Below the pieces are notes generated by a model. The model was not told where the DNA came from, ran no database searches, and saw only the letters and a list, made by a program, of their open reading frames with translations. Source: Arcticibacter sp041902385 (lineage in GTDB: Bacteria; Bacteroidota; Bacteroidia; Sphingobacteriales; Sphingobacteriaceae). From it: DNA of 64,000 bases. The stretch spans positions 3,596,001 through 3,660,000 of the forward strand of contig NZ_CP169244.1 of the NCBI RefSeq assembly GCF_041902385.1, given 5' to 3'. Shown here piece by piece: positions 1 through 9,542 of the stretch; positions within the stretch are counted from its first letter, which is position 1, and each line of letters starts with the position of its first letter. The translations under genes were made by a program, and so were the position numbers.

Positions 1-492
1 GAAGGTCGCGAGCTCCAGAGGCCTGGCCGGGAAGGACGACTACGACCTGGCCCTTAAACGAATGCAGCGTTATTCAGTGCTGCTGGAGAGACTAATCTCT
101 CCTGAAGGGACTTATCCGGCTATGGGGCGCTCTATGCCTTATCGTAGCGCTGCATTTCAGCCGCTGGCACACCTTGCTCTGATTCACCAGCTTCCTCCGG
201 AACTTCCGGGGGGCAGGTGAGGAGTGCGGTGACCGCTGTCATGAAACGGCTGTTTGAGGCCAAAGGTACTTTTGACGAAAATGGTTGGTTGAAGATTGGA
301 ATCTGTGGCTCCCAATGGGGAGTCGCAGATTCTTATACCTCCACCGGCAGTTTGTACATCTGTACCGAAGGCTTTCTCGCCCTCGGCTTACCGGAAGATG
401 ATAGCTTCTGGACCGCGCCCGGTCAGGACTGGACCTCCCGCCTGGTCTGGTCCGGCAAACCTGTTAAGAACGATCATGCTGCACACTATTGA
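1..492 (+). pseudogene. DUF2264 family protein, C-terminal part, frameshifted
   Basis: The gene enters from the left edge. Its C-terminal third is readable in two frames: bases 2-217 give a segment containing RMQRYSVLLERLISPEGTYP, and bases 208-489 give QVRSAVTAVMKRLFEA, then FDENGWLKIGICG and the end WSGKPVKNDHAAHY. Both halves are typical of DUF2264 proteins, which have an alpha/alpha-barrel-like fold and sit in Bacteroidota polysaccharide utilization loci near uronyl hydrolases. The break lies in a run of six G at 208-213. A seventh G joins ELPGG to QVRSAV without loss, so one base is missing. The function is not experimentally settled; a role on unsaturated uronate oligosaccharides is inferred from the GH88 gene that starts four bases after the stop. 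A real inactivating mutation cannot be excluded. Confidence 0.8.
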
Positions 493-495
493 CAA

Positions 496-1749
496 ATGAA
501 GATAAACGTTATTTCTATGCTCGGAGCGACGCTCTTTGCCGCTCAGTCCTTTGCATCTATCCCTGATACGGCGAGTGTCGTAAGATCGGGATTTTCTGTT
601 GCGGAGAAACAGTACTCGTATATGCTGAACGAAGTGACCGACCTTAGCCGCTATCCCCGTTCTGCTGATCCTAACGGAAAGACAAGTTTTACAGGAATAG
701 GCGACTGGACCGGCGGCTTCTGGCCCGGTTGTCTCTGGTACGTTTATGAATATACGAAAGGAGAGAAGTGGAAGGAGGCCGCCACCAGGTGGACGGAGTC
801 GCTCGATAAAAATCAGTACAATACTGCGCATCACGACATCGGCTTTATGATGAACTGCAGTTACGGTAATGCCTACCGCCTGACGGGGAATGAAGCCTAC
901 CGGAAGGTGCTGGTACAAAGCGCAAAATCCCTTATGACGAGGTTTAACCCGACGGTCGGGGCGATTAAATCATGGAACTCTTTCAGCTCCTGGAGCGGCA
1001 AGGCTGTCTACGATTACCCTGTCATCATAGACAATATGATGAACCTCGAACTGCTGTTCCTGGCCTCTAAGCTGTCGGGCGATCAGTCGTTCAGGAATGT
1101 CGCTATCCGCCATGCTGAAACTACGCTGAAGAATCATTATCGCCCTGACTATAGCTCCTACCATGTGGTGAATTACGATACCCGGACAGGAAAGGTATTG
1201 AGCAAGGAAACCGCTCAGGGGTTCTCGGATAACTCGGCCTGGTCGAGAGGACAGGCCTGGGGGCTATATGGCTTTACCAGCGTTTACCGGGAGACCAGGC
1301 AAAAAAGGTTCCTGACAGCTGCGATAAAAATGGCAGAGTACTTCGTTAATAACAAGAACTTACCAGCGGATAAGATCCCATACTGGGACTTTAACGTGAA
1401 TCAGGAGGGATATAAGCCGAACTGGAAATACGATCCTGCCAGGTTTAAGGAGATTCCGCGCGATGCTTCGGCAGCTGCCATTACCAGCTCTGCACTTCTG
1501 GAGCTGAGCGGCTACGTGAGTGGTGCCCGAAAGAAGCTCTTCGTGAGCACAGCGAAGGAAATCCTCAGCTCACTTTCTTCCGCGGCTTACACTGCGCAAG
1601 CAGGGACCAACGGCTACTTTATCCTTAAACATAGCGTTGGCAGTATCCCTCATAACGGAGAGATCGATGTTCCGCTTGTTTATGCCGACTATTACTATCT
1701 CGAATCCTTGCTGCGCCTGCAGCATATGGAGATGAAAGACAAAATTTGA
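496..1749 (+). CDS. GH88 unsaturated glucuronyl hydrolase
   Basis: Predicted exported enzyme of 417 residues that removes the delta-4,5-unsaturated uronic acid left at the non-reducing end after a polysaccharide lyase has cut. The N-terminus to about residue 20 is a signal peptide (AATLF-type core, end QSFA-S). The alpha6/alpha6 barrel motifs of family 88 are present: GDWTGGFWPGCLWY at 69-82, AHHDIGFMMNCSYGNAYRLT at 111-130 with the first catalytic-site Asp at 114, and VIIDNMMNLELL at 176-187 with the second Asp at 179. SDNSAWSRGQAWGLYGF follows at about 248-264. Length is normal for the family. It starts four bases after the DUF2264 gene and ends 13 bases before the GH29 gene, so the genes are probably one operon. 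The adjacent lyase-like gene at 4537 would supply its substrate. Confidence 0.93.
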   Translation: MKINVISMLGATLFAAQSFASIPDTASVVRSGFSVAEKQYSYMLNEVTDLSRYPRSADPNGKTSFTGIGDWTGGFWPGCLWYVYEYTKGEKWKEAATRWTESLDKNQYNTAHHDIGFMMNCSYGNAYRLTGNEAYRKVLVQSAKSLMTRFNPTVGAIKSWNSFSSWSGKAVYDYPVIIDNMMNLELLFLASKLSGDQSFRNVAIRHAETTLKNHYRPDYSSYHVVNYDTRTGKVLSKETAQGFSDNSAWSRGQAWGLYGFTSVYRETRQKRFLTAAIKMAEYFVNNKNLPADKIPYWDFNVNQEGYKPNWKYDPARFKEIPRDASAAAITSSALLELSGYVSGARKKLFVSTAKEILSSLSSAAYTAQAGTNGYFILKHSVGSIPHNGEIDVPLVYADYYYLESLLRLQHMEMKDKI

Positions 1750-1762
1750 AAGGCAATCAGCT

Positions 1763-3247
1763 ATGAAATCAGTTTTTCTACGTGGTCTGCAGACAATACT
1801 CCTGTTTATCCTGTTAATTCACAATATGGATGGCTATTCTCAGCCGGACAATCAGTTCACGCAGAAGTGGCAGCGGATGAACAGGTCAAAGCAGAATGCC
1901 TTGAAGGAGTTTCAGGATCTCAAGTTTGGAATGTTCATTCACTGGGGACTTTATTCGATTCCGGCGGGAATCTGGAAGGGCAGGAAGATGGAGGAGATGG
2001 GCAACCTGGGAGTGGCGGAATGGATCCAGCTCGTGGCAAAGATCCCACGCAACGAGTACGCGAAGCTCGCTGACTCGTTTAATCCGGTCTCGTTCGATGC
2101 CGACTCGATCGCCCGGATGGCAAAGCATGCCGGAATGCAGTATCTGGTCATTACAGCCAAGCATCATGAGGGCTTCGCCATGTATAAGTCTTCCGCCAGC
2201 TCATTTAATATCGTTGATGCGACTCCTTTTAAACGTGACGCCGTATCAGAGTTATATAAGGCATGCAAGAAGTATGGCCTCCGTTTTGGACTTTATTACT
2301 CCCATAATATTGACTGGGCCGACGGCGCAGATGCGCAGTATCAGGAGACGAAAGAGAAGAACGACCGGGAAGGCAAAAAGACCAGCTCTTTCGGCGCCAA
2401 TCTTTGGGATCCAAGTCCGAATACGTTTCAGTCGTATCTCGACAAGAAGTCGGTCCCTCAGGTAAAGGAGCTGCTCACCATGTTTCCGGATACCCGTTAC
2501 CTGTGGTTTGACATGCCCGAGCTGATGAAGCCCGATCAAAGCTTCCGCTTTTATAAGACGGTCTATGACATGAATCCGCGGATCATCGTGGCGGAGAGGA
2601 TCGGGAACAAGATGGGTGACTATGCCATCCCTGGCGACAATAAGATACCGAAGGATGCAGCTCATATCGGTATCCCCTGGGAGACGGTTGGCACTTTTAA
2701 TAATTCCTGGGGCTACAAGTCGTATGATCACGACTGGAAGTCGGTGGAGGAGCTGCTGTACTGGCTCGTGCAGATTGTAAGCAAGGGTGGAAATTATATG
2801 CTAAATATAGGTCCGCGAGCAGATGGATCAGTGCCGGAAGAGACCGTTCAGAACCTGCGGCGAATTGGTGAGTGGACAAGTATCAACGCCGGGGCTATCT
2901 ATGGTACACGGCCCTGGAAGATTGCTCATGAAGGACCGGCGGAATATGAGATAACAGACACTGAACAACGGGAACGCGAGGGGTTTAAGGCATCGATCAG
3001 CGCTGCTGATTTTTGGTTCACACAGAAGGCGGGGGATGTATATGTGATGGCATTAAAAGTGCCGGCTGACGGAAAGCTGCTGATCAAGTCGCTTGGCAGC
3101 TCTGCCGGAACAGTAAAGAAAGTTGAAATGCCCGGGTTTGGGGTGCTGCCCTTCTCCCAGACAAGGCAGGGGTTGCAGCTTCAGCTCCCTACGCAAGCCC
3201 TTGCATTACCTTATGGCTACTCGCTCAAGGTGACCCTAAAGCAGTAA
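1763..3247 (+). CDS. GH29 alpha-L-fucosidase
   Basis: Exported retaining alpha-L-fucosidase of 494 residues. A signal peptide covers about residues 1-26. The catalytic TIM barrel shows the family landmarks: FGMFIHWGLYSIPAGIW at 55-71, TAKHHEGFAMYKS at 131-143, and RYLWFDMPELM at 245-255, where Asp250 in WFD sits at the nucleophile position. GGNYMLNIGPRADGSVP and the small beta-sandwich end follow. The enzyme would remove terminal fucose from the side chains of the glycan handled by this cluster. The general acid in GH29 is poorly conserved and is not assigned here. It lies between GH88 and the SGNH esterase on the same strand with short gaps (13 and 25 bases), consistent with cotranscription. 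Confidence 0.94.
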   Translation: MKSVFLRGLQTILLFILLIHNMDGYSQPDNQFTQKWQRMNRSKQNALKEFQDLKFGMFIHWGLYSIPAGIWKGRKMEEMGNLGVAEWIQLVAKIPRNEYAKLADSFNPVSFDADSIARMAKHAGMQYLVITAKHHEGFAMYKSSASSFNIVDATPFKRDAVSELYKACKKYGLRFGLYYSHNIDWADGADAQYQETKEKNDREGKKTSSFGANLWDPSPNTFQSYLDKKSVPQVKELLTMFPDTRYLWFDMPELMKPDQSFRFYKTVYDMNPRIIVAERIGNKMGDYAIPGDNKIPKDAAHIGIPWETVGTFNNSWGYKSYDHDWKSVEELLYWLVQIVSKGGNYMLNIGPRADGSVPEETVQNLRRIGEWTSINAGAIYGTRPWKIAHEGPAEYEITDTEQREREGFKASISAADFWFTQKAGDVYVMALKVPADGKLLIKSLGSSAGTVKKVEMPGFGVLPFSQTRQGLQLQLPTQALALPYGYSLKVTLKQ

Positions 3248-3272
3248 AAGCTTAAGCAGCCTTGGGCAAAAA

Positions 3273-4517
3273 ATGAAAATCATGAAGATCAGAAAAGGAA
3301 CTTTAATAGCAATATTTGCAATTTTTCAACTGTGCAGTACGTTTGCACAAAGTATTACCGGTTTTTCCATCTTAAAGGAACGGAACAAGCTTCCCCATTT
3401 TTCTCAAATGCTTAAACGGGGCGGACCGGTCACAATAGCGTATTTTGGAGGCAGTATCACAGAAGCGGCGGGGTACCGTGTAAAGACGGAGCAATACTTT
3501 AAATCTGCTTATCCAGAATGTTCTTTTACAGCTATTAACGCCGGAGTTGGAGGGACAGGAGCTTCACTCGGCGCCTTCAGGCTCGCTGAGGAGGTCCTGG
3601 CGCATAAGCCCGACCTCGTATTTGTTGAATTTGCTGTGAACGATGCAGCAAGTGACTCGCTGCTTGTCGGTAATTCGATGGAAGGGATCGTGCGGCAGAT
3701 AAAAAAGCAGAACGCTAATACCGACATCTGCTTCTTATATACCATCCATGAGCCCATGACCGAATCCTACACCAAAGGAGAGCTTTACCGGTCGATCCGC
3801 TTCATGGAAGTGGTTGCAGACCATTACAAGCTCCCCTCTATCAACCTTGGCCCGGACATCATGTCGGCAATTCAGGAGGGTAAGCTCGTATTTCACGGAA
3901 AGAAGGAGGATGACCCCGCAAAGGTCTTCACGTACGACGGAACGCACCCGACTGATATTGGACACGACTACTACACCAACACCATTATTACCGCTTTTGG
4001 GAAGTTACAGGGTGGGAAACCTTCCCGTTCGATACCAAAGCCTTTGTATGCCGGGAATTTTGAGTCAACCCATTTAATTTCCCCGGCAATGCTCTCTGGA
4101 GCTAAGCAATGGAAGAGGCCGGGCACTGAGCCTTACCTGAAGGGTTTTGAGAAGGCGTATCCCGAACTAATCTATACTACCGGCACGCAGGACAGCGTGA
4201 CCGTCCGCTTTTCAGGGACCTACATTGGTTTTTGTGACATCATTGGCCCATCAGCCGCACCGGCGGTTCTGGTTACTATTGACGGGAAGGAGGAGACAAG
4301 ACCCAGGTTCGATAGCTATGGGTACTTTTACAGGAGAAGTTATTGTTTGATTGGCCCGCTTACAGACGGTGCTCATACAGTAACCTTTAAAAAAGCCCCT
4401 CTCAGGGTGGATAAGCCCAAGATGGTGGGCCCACATGAGACGAAATATCCTGATGATTACAACGAGGATCGTTTCTTCCTCGGAAAAGTGATGGTGATCG
4501 GTAAATTGGATAAATGA
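3273..4517 (+). CDS. SGNH/GDSL-family esterase, exported
   Basis: Predicted secreted carbohydrate esterase of 414 residues. The SGNH blocks are clear: IAYFGGSITEAAGY at 55-68 with nucleophile Ser61; INAGVGGTGASLGAFRLAEE at 88-107 with the oxyanion Gly; VFVEFAVNDAASD at 116-128 with Asn123; and YDGTHPTDIGHDYY at 221-234 carrying the Asp222/His225 dyad. Residues 1-26 form a signal peptide ending in TFAQ. The C-terminal 150 residues form a beta-rich domain of the kind that follows SGNH domains in Bacteroidota. The likely job is to remove acetyl or other acyl groups so that the neighbouring lyase and hydrolases can act. The start at 3273 was chosen; the ATG at 3282 is an alternative. Confidence 0.86.
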   Translation: MKIMKIRKGTLIAIFAIFQLCSTFAQSITGFSILKERNKLPHFSQMLKRGGPVTIAYFGGSITEAAGYRVKTEQYFKSAYPECSFTAINAGVGGTGASLGAFRLAEEVLAHKPDLVFVEFAVNDAASDSLLVGNSMEGIVRQIKKQNANTDICFLYTIHEPMTESYTKGELYRSIRFMEVVADHYKLPSINLGPDIMSAIQEGKLVFHGKKEDDPAKVFTYDGTHPTDIGHDYYTNTIITAFGKLQGGKPSRSIPKPLYAGNFESTHLISPAMLSGAKQWKRPGTEPYLKGFEKAYPELIYTTGTQDSVTVRFSGTYIGFCDIIGPSAAPAVLVTIDGKEETRPRFDSYGYFYRRSYCLIGPLTDGAHTVTFKKAPLRVDKPKMVGPHETKYPDDYNEDRFFLGKVMVIGKLDK

Positions 4518-4536
4518 GTATTAGCTGAAGTTGAGT

Positions 4537-5643
4537 ATGAGAAAGGTATTTCTATTTCTTTGTATAACAGGAGTTTTTTTCTTGTTAAGACCAGCGGCCT
4601 TGTACGCATATGAACACCCCGGAGGTTTGCATCCGCGGCAGCAGATCGAATATGTAAAGCGCCAGCTTCGGCAGCAGAAAGAGCCCTATATTTCCGCTTT
4701 TGCCCAGTTGAAACGCAAGGCGGATTCAGCGCTTAGCGAAGGACACCATGCCATGGCTGATTTTCACATCCCTGGTTTTTATATCGATCAGGAGGGACAT
4801 CGCCGGAATTCTCTCGCTCTTAATACCGACGGCTTCTGTGCTTACAGTTGTGCTCTGGCCTGGCAACTGACCGGACAGAAGAAATATGCTGAAAAGGCAG
4901 TCTATTTTCTAAATGCCTGGGCTTCTCTTAACAAGCAATACTCGGAAGCAGATGGCCCCCTTGTGATGGCTTATTCAGGAGCTTCTCTTGTTATTGCCGG
5001 GGAGCTGATGAGGGAGTACAAAGCCTGGAAGAAAAAGGACAGGGATCAGTTTGCTGTATGGCTGACAGGCGTATATCGTAAAGCCTGCCGTTCAATTAGT
5101 GTGAGGAAAAACAACTGGGGCGACTGGGGCCGGTACGGTGCTATGCTTGCCGATTACTATCTGGACGACTCGCTCGATATGAAGGAGAATATCCGGCTCC
5201 TCTGTGAGGATCTGCCGGCCAAGATTGGTCCCGACGGCCATCTTATAGAAGAGGTAAAACGTGAGAAAAACGGCATCTGGTATACGTACTTCGCACTTAG
5301 TCCTATCTCAGGATCTTTCTGGATTGGCAACAACGCGACTGGACAGAACTTGTTTAGGGCTCCCGAAGGTGAGCTCTTAAAGAAAGCGCTCGACTATCTT
5401 CTGTACTACAATCAGCACCCGGATGAGTGGAAGTGGTATCCGTCGCCCCGTCAGGGGAAGATGGATGCCACCAACACATTTTGGCCTGCCAACCTGATAG
5501 AGGCGATGAGCGGCGTATACGGAGAGGATAAATATGTTCAATACGTGCGACCTTTCCGGCCCCTGGTTTATCAAAGCCATCATTTCGTGTGGACCTACCC
5601 AACCTTGATGCCCCTGAGGATCGGACGGTATCAGGATAGGTAG
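4537..5643 (+). CDS. Alginate lyase family (PF05426-like) polysaccharide lyase
   Basis: Exported protein of about 368 residues that reads as an alpha/alpha-barrel lyase of the alginate lyase superfamily. Marks are LNTDGFCAYSCALAWQLTGQKKYAEKA, then WASLNKQYSEADGPLVMAYS, and KNNWGDWGRYGAM, whose Asn-Asn-Trp-Gly stretch lies where family members keep catalytic residues, followed by NGIWYTYFAL. A hydrophobic N-terminus acts as the signal peptide. Such lyases cut uronate-containing glycans by beta-elimination, giving the unsaturated ends that the GH88 enzyme removes, so the two genes make biochemical sense together. The ATG at 4537 is preferred over the TTG at 4531. Exact substrate (alginate, glucuronan or another acidic glycan) cannot be read from the sequence. 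Confidence 0.78.
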   Translation: MRKVFLFLCITGVFFLLRPAALYAYEHPGGLHPRQQIEYVKRQLRQQKEPYISAFAQLKRKADSALSEGHHAMADFHIPGFYIDQEGHRRNSLALNTDGFCAYSCALAWQLTGQKKYAEKAVYFLNAWASLNKQYSEADGPLVMAYSGASLVIAGELMREYKAWKKKDRDQFAVWLTGVYRKACRSISVRKNNWGDWGRYGAMLADYYLDDSLDMKENIRLLCEDLPAKIGPDGHLIEEVKREKNGIWYTYFALSPISGSFWIGNNATGQNLFRAPEGELLKKALDYLLYYNQHPDEWKWYPSPRQGKMDATNTFWPANLIEAMSGVYGEDKYVQYVRPFRPLVYQSHHFVWTYPTLMPLRIGRYQDR

Positions 5644-5790
5644 AAAGTGAAAATGCGGATGACATGAAGCCGCATCAAGAAGCGCGAATGAGTATCTGCA
5701 TCTTGTACTATAACGCGACACCGCACTAAAAGGCAGTTTTCGGCTGCTTTGGCCTGGCCTTTGAAATATGAAGGAAGAGTAACCAAGTAC

Positions 5791-6033
5791 ATGACAGTCG
5801 AACACATTAATCAGATCCTTTCTGCGGTAAAGAAAGCCTCTGCTGAGCATAAAAAGAACCTTGATGCGTATAGGAACAGCGTTTCTTCACTAAAGGAGGG
5901 GGTTCGTGCCCTAAGCACGGAACTCGAAAGCAGTAAAGAGCGCTTTGTCCTCTTATCCGGACATAACGAACAGAAAAATATTCAGAGGGTAGTACGCATC
6001 GGACGTACGGAATTGAGACTACTGGCGTCTTAA
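5791..6033 (+). CDS. Small hypothetical coiled-coil protein
   Basis: An open frame of 80 codons from ATG 5791. No family is recognised. The middle (about residues 10-60) has heptad-like spacing of Leu, Val and Ala between charged residues (AVKKASAEHKKNLDAY, then LKEGVRALSTELESSKERF), which suggests a coiled coil. The frame could extend upstream to a TTG at 5749, but ATG 5791 is the better start. It lies alone after the lyase gene. The main doubt is whether it is expressed at all. Confidence 0.4.
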   Translation: MTVEHINQILSAVKKASAEHKKNLDAYRNSVSSLKEGVRALSTELESSKERFVLLSGHNEQKNIQRVVRIGRTELRLLAS

Positions 6034-6226
6034 GCCTTTAGCCGTTTTAACAACTTGTGCAGGTCGGGCTCCAAAGGACAAAGAAGGGAAACGGCGATGC
6101 CTGGATGCATGTCGAGCTGGCGCGGTCCTTATCTCCTGGACGACTTACTATAAGGGCACGGAAGGGACTTTTAGGCAATTCAAGGGTATAAGTGAGCCGG
6201 ACCTCGCAGTATGGCTCAGGAAGCGT

Positions 6227-6986
6227 TTAGGTCGTCTTTTTCAAGATGATCTGTTTTTTCTGGACCAGTACTGTATCTCCTTCCGGCATATTCTTCCAAA
6301 ACTCAGGCTTAAGAAGGTTCCATGCGTTGTCTATACGAGATACACACTTTTGATTCCCTGTGCCGCGCTGATAGTAGTAAGATAGAAGCGGAATAAGGAC
6401 CGTTCTCATCCTCCACCTCAACGGCAAAGCTGGGCAGGTCCCTGCAGCTTTCGGCATATCCGCTACGATAGGGAATCTGGCTGCACTTTTTAGGTGGGTT
6501 ATAGCTGAAAACTGAGGTGCCTGGCGCGCATAGGGACGTGCCTGGCTGATCAAAGGCATAGCCGAGAGGTCCGTTTACCGACCCCGCCAGTGATGTAAGG
6601 GAGTCCGTCCCGTTGACGCTGAACTTTCCATCCCTGTAGTCGCTGATCGTGCCGCTAAAAGAGACCGTTTGGTACAGATAGCTCATTTTTATGGTGTTGT
6701 CTTCGTTTATCTGAAGGGACTGCTCCATGTCCTGCAAGATCTGGGTGGTGCCGTCCACCCGAAAGCTGGTGATTATTCCTCTTGAGTATACAAACTCCAT
6801 CGTTTTCACCACATCGTTAATTTTTCCCCTGCTGCTATAGAGTTCCGCTGGTACTACGCGGAGTGTGTTAACGTCTTTAAACGTTCCTGTTACTTTAATC
6901 CCGGCTTGTGGTGCATCAGCTGATTTGTCTTTCGAGCAGGATATCATGCCGACAAAAAGGATAAGACTTAAGGCGCGGTAGTTCAT
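6227..6986 (-). pseudogene. Lipoprotein of unknown function, probable frameshift near the 3' end
   Basis: The 5' frame starts at 6986 with MNYRALSLILFVGMISCSKDK, a lipoprotein signal with the lipid-accepting Cys at residue 17, so the product is membrane anchored. A beta-rich body of about 180 residues follows, with no family recognised. The frame continues to a stop at 6309, but the last 20 or so residues (ARHRESKVCISYRQ) look unlike protein. In the frame one base over, from about 6390 to 6227, the text is protein-like: SYYYQRGTGNQKCVSRIDNA, then WNLLKPEFWKNMPEGDTVLV. A one-base shift at about 6385-6415 would join FAVEVEDENGP to it. Unlike most breaks in this window, this one needs an extra rather than a missing base. 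Confidence 0.55.
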
Positions 6987-7245
6987 GGTTGTCTTTTTTG
7001 TTGTTTGGTTGAATTGGCTTGGAAATTACTAAGATAAAAGAAATAGGAGAGCGGTGCAAGTCAGGCTTCCCGCCGTTTCTGATCATAGTTTTGCGCTGCG
7101 GGGCGACTCTTTAACTATTTGAACAGGCATGTGCGCTTGTCCCTAGTTCTCAGAAAAGAGTAAATTTGCTTGACGGGGCAAGATCACAGAAAATGAATGA
7201 GACTACTTATACGCCTGTCGTGCAGAGTCTCTAGTTAAAAAAGCT

Positions 7246-8106
7246 ATGATAATGAGAGGGGCTGCGAACCAGGTACCTGCTTACAGGATAAAGCATCGCG
7301 AGATAGAATCTCCTGCGGAGCTGCAGAGCCTCATTAAGTGTTTTTGGTATACGAGTATCGACTTCAGCAAAGACCAGTCATGCTTCGAAGTAATGCCCGA
7401 CGGCTACGCAGAGATTATTTTTTATTTTGGGAGCGCATGTAGTATAAAGCGCGAGGGACAGCTGCAGCTCCTGCCTTCTCCTTTTATCATGGGACTGTTA
7501 AATCAGCCGGTCATCCTCCACGCAGACAGTAGAATAGAAGTGGTTGGAATTCGGTGTTTTCCCTGGACACTTTCAAATGTCCTTGGTCTGCCGGCGGTAT
7601 TAAACGGGCCCCGTGTCTTTCAACATCCTATCGCTCAGCTTCAGCAGGCTCTTAGCGAGTTTGTTCGCGTAGCGAGGGTAAATGATGCACTGGCACTGCT
7701 GAAAGAGTACTTTCTGCATGGTCGCTCATCCATTGCCACTGACAATATCCTGCTTAAGGCAGGGCGAGCGATGAGGAATGCCGGGGGTACTTTGCCGGTT
7801 AGCGACATTGCGGGCCAGGCACACGCTACTGTGCGTACACTTCAGCGCAAATTCAAACAGTCGTCTGGCCATACTGTCAAAGACGTCACGGCATTGATGC
7901 GCTTCGAGCAGGTCAGAAACCGGTTATGGTTTTACCCCAAATCCAACCTTGCGGCCCTTGCCCATGAGCTGGGATATACAGATCAGTCGCATTTAAGCAA
8001 AGAATTTAAGCGCTACAGCGGCTCTACCCCTGCAGCATTTGCACGTAAAGCAAAAGACCGCCAATTTTTATCTGACAACGATTTTGTCGCATTTATACAA
8101 GCCTGA
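7246..8106 (+). CDS. AraC family regulator with DUF6597-like N-terminal domain
   Basis: DNA-binding regulator of about 286 residues. The N-terminal half (ELQSLIKCFWYTSIDF, then EVMPDGYAEIIFYFGS) matches the DUF6597 sensor domain common in Bacteroidota regulators. The C-terminal half holds the two AraC helix-turn-helix units: LPVSDIAGQAHATVRTLQRK and LAALAHELGYTDQSHLSKEF, then KRYSGSTPAAF, at about residues 185-270. It is divergent from the lipoprotein gene at 6986 and lies just upstream of an MFS pump, so it may control the pump; this is inference from position. The start is either 7246 or ATG 7252. Confidence 0.88.
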   Translation: MIMRGAANQVPAYRIKHREIESPAELQSLIKCFWYTSIDFSKDQSCFEVMPDGYAEIIFYFGSACSIKREGQLQLLPSPFIMGLLNQPVILHADSRIEVVGIRCFPWTLSNVLGLPAVLNGPRVFQHPIAQLQQALSEFVRVARVNDALALLKEYFLHGRSSIATDNILLKAGRAMRNAGGTLPVSDIAGQAHATVRTLQRKFKQSSGHTVKDVTALMRFEQVRNRLWFYPKSNLAALAHELGYTDQSHLSKEFKRYSGSTPAAFARKAKDRQFLSDNDFVAFIQA

Positions 8107-8231
8107 TACTTCTTTGATCCTGACTTTTGTCCTGGGGCATCTCAAATGAGATTTTCAAATTCAGAACGAGAGATGCCTTCTTAAGGGTTGTTTTACTTAT
8201 TCAGCAAAAGCAAAAAGAAGGTTTAATTAAG

Positions 8232-9470
8232 ATGAGGCAAATGAGGTCGAAAAAGAAATTGTGGATCATAGTAGGTATCGTATTGCTTAATTCGATCGGG
8301 ATGTCGATAGTTCTGCCACTCTTCCCGTTCGTGCTGGGCAGGTATATGGCGAGAGAGCACGTTGTGGTGGGAATGAGTGCTCTCATTTCTGTATTTGCTG
8401 CCTGTACATTTCTGGCGGCCCCGGTTTTTGGAGCTTTGAGTGACCGGTATGGACGCAAAAATGTGTTGATTATCAGTCTTCTTGGTTCGGTCATTGGCTA
8501 TGTTCTGTTTGGGCTGGGAGGAGCGTTGTGGGTTTTGTTCCTCGGGCGGATTATAGACGGGCTCACGGCTGGTGTCATCACAGCGCTCTTCGCCTACATA
8601 TCAGACAGCACGGAGCCTGAAGAACGCATTAAATGGTATGGGTACGTCGGTTCTGCAATGGGGATCGGAAAACTTGGAGGACCGGCTCTTGGAGGACTGC
8701 TTGGCAGCAGAGCTCCTGGTCTGCCTTTCTTTTTTACTGCAGCCTTAATACTCCTTTCGGCATTAGCTGTACTCTTCCTCTTACCAGAGTCTTTGCCGCC
8801 GTCGAAGCGTGCTAAGCACCTTACACTGCAAAGCCTCAATACATTTTCGCATTATCGGGAGATATTCGGGTACAGGCAGGCTAAGCTGCTGCTTATTCCC
8901 GGTATCCTTTTCTTTGCCGGGCTCGGTACTTTTCAATTTAATTTCACCGTTTTCCTGAAAGATGTCTACAGGTGGGGCCCCGCCTTTATTGGCAGCATAC
9001 TAACACTGGCCGGCGTATTCGAAATTCTGTCTCGCGCTGTGTTATTGCCGCGGCTACTGAAGATCTTTAAAGAAAAACAAATTGGTATAGCCGGACTCGC
9101 TAGCCTGACGAGTGGATTAATCCTTATCCTGCTCAGTATTTTTATCTCCTCTGCCATAATTCTTTCCCTCGCGGTCGTGCTGATATTAACCGGCGAAGGG
9201 CTTTTTGATCCGATCTTCAATGGCTGGTTATCCCGGTCGGTTGAAGAAAGCAAGCTGGGTCAACTTCAGGGGGTGAATCAAAGTCTGCAGTCCGCCAATA
9301 ACATGCTGGTGCCTCTGCTGGGGGCCGCAGTCTATTTTTACAGTCCGGCGATACTGTATGCTGCTGCTGCGTTCGTTGTAGTGCTGGCCGGCCTGACTCT
9401 AAACAGAGCGCTTTCGGGAATCGATGACCCTGCTGGTAACGGCCAAAGCCTGAGCTGTGCAGACAAGTAA
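8232..9470 (+). CDS. MFS transporter, Tet/TCR-like drug:H+ antiporter
   Basis: Integral membrane protein of about 412 residues with twelve hydrophobic segments. Motif A of the drug antiporters is seen as GALSDRYGRKNVLIISLLG, between segments 2 and 3. The run GYVGSAMGIGKLGGPALGG at segment 5 resembles motif C (GPALGG) of the TetA group. Expected role is proton-driven export of a small hydrophobic drug or metabolite; the substrate is unknown. The frame is open from 8127, but ATG 8232 follows an AGAAGG ribosome site at 8215 and begins just before the first membrane segment. It sits between an AraC regulator and an aldo/keto reductase on the same strand. Confidence 0.85.
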   Translation: MRQMRSKKKLWIIVGIVLLNSIGMSIVLPLFPFVLGRYMAREHVVVGMSALISVFAACTFLAAPVFGALSDRYGRKNVLIISLLGSVIGYVLFGLGGALWVLFLGRIIDGLTAGVITALFAYISDSTEPEERIKWYGYVGSAMGIGKLGGPALGGLLGSRAPGLPFFFTAALILLSALAVLFLLPESLPPSKRAKHLTLQSLNTFSHYREIFGYRQAKLLLIPGILFFAGLGTFQFNFTVFLKDVYRWGPAFIGSILTLAGVFEILSRAVLLPRLLKIFKEKQIGIAGLASLTSGLILILLSIFISSAIILSLAVVLILTGEGLFDPIFNGWLSRSVEESKLGQLQGVNQSLQSANNMLVPLLGAAVYFYSPAILYAAAAFVVVLAGLTLNRALSGIDDPAGNGQSLSCADK

Positions 9471-9542
9471 ATTGAGCTGTAAAGGAAAGCAAACACTTGT
9501 TTAAACGTTCATCTTTGAGTTGTCAACCAAAAAATAAAAGCA

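Noticed and set aside
208..213. Phase variation by G-run length
   Set aside because: Runs of five to seven bases are too short for frequent slippage switching, and the breaks lie in unrelated genes and in A and T runs alike.
388..918. 176-codon minus strand frame across DUF2264 and GH88
   Set aside because: It lies antisense to two recognised genes and has no protein-like pattern.
5377..5850. 157-codon minus strand frame across the end of the lyase gene
   Set aside because: It overlaps a well-supported lyase gene, has an unlikely residue composition and matches no family.
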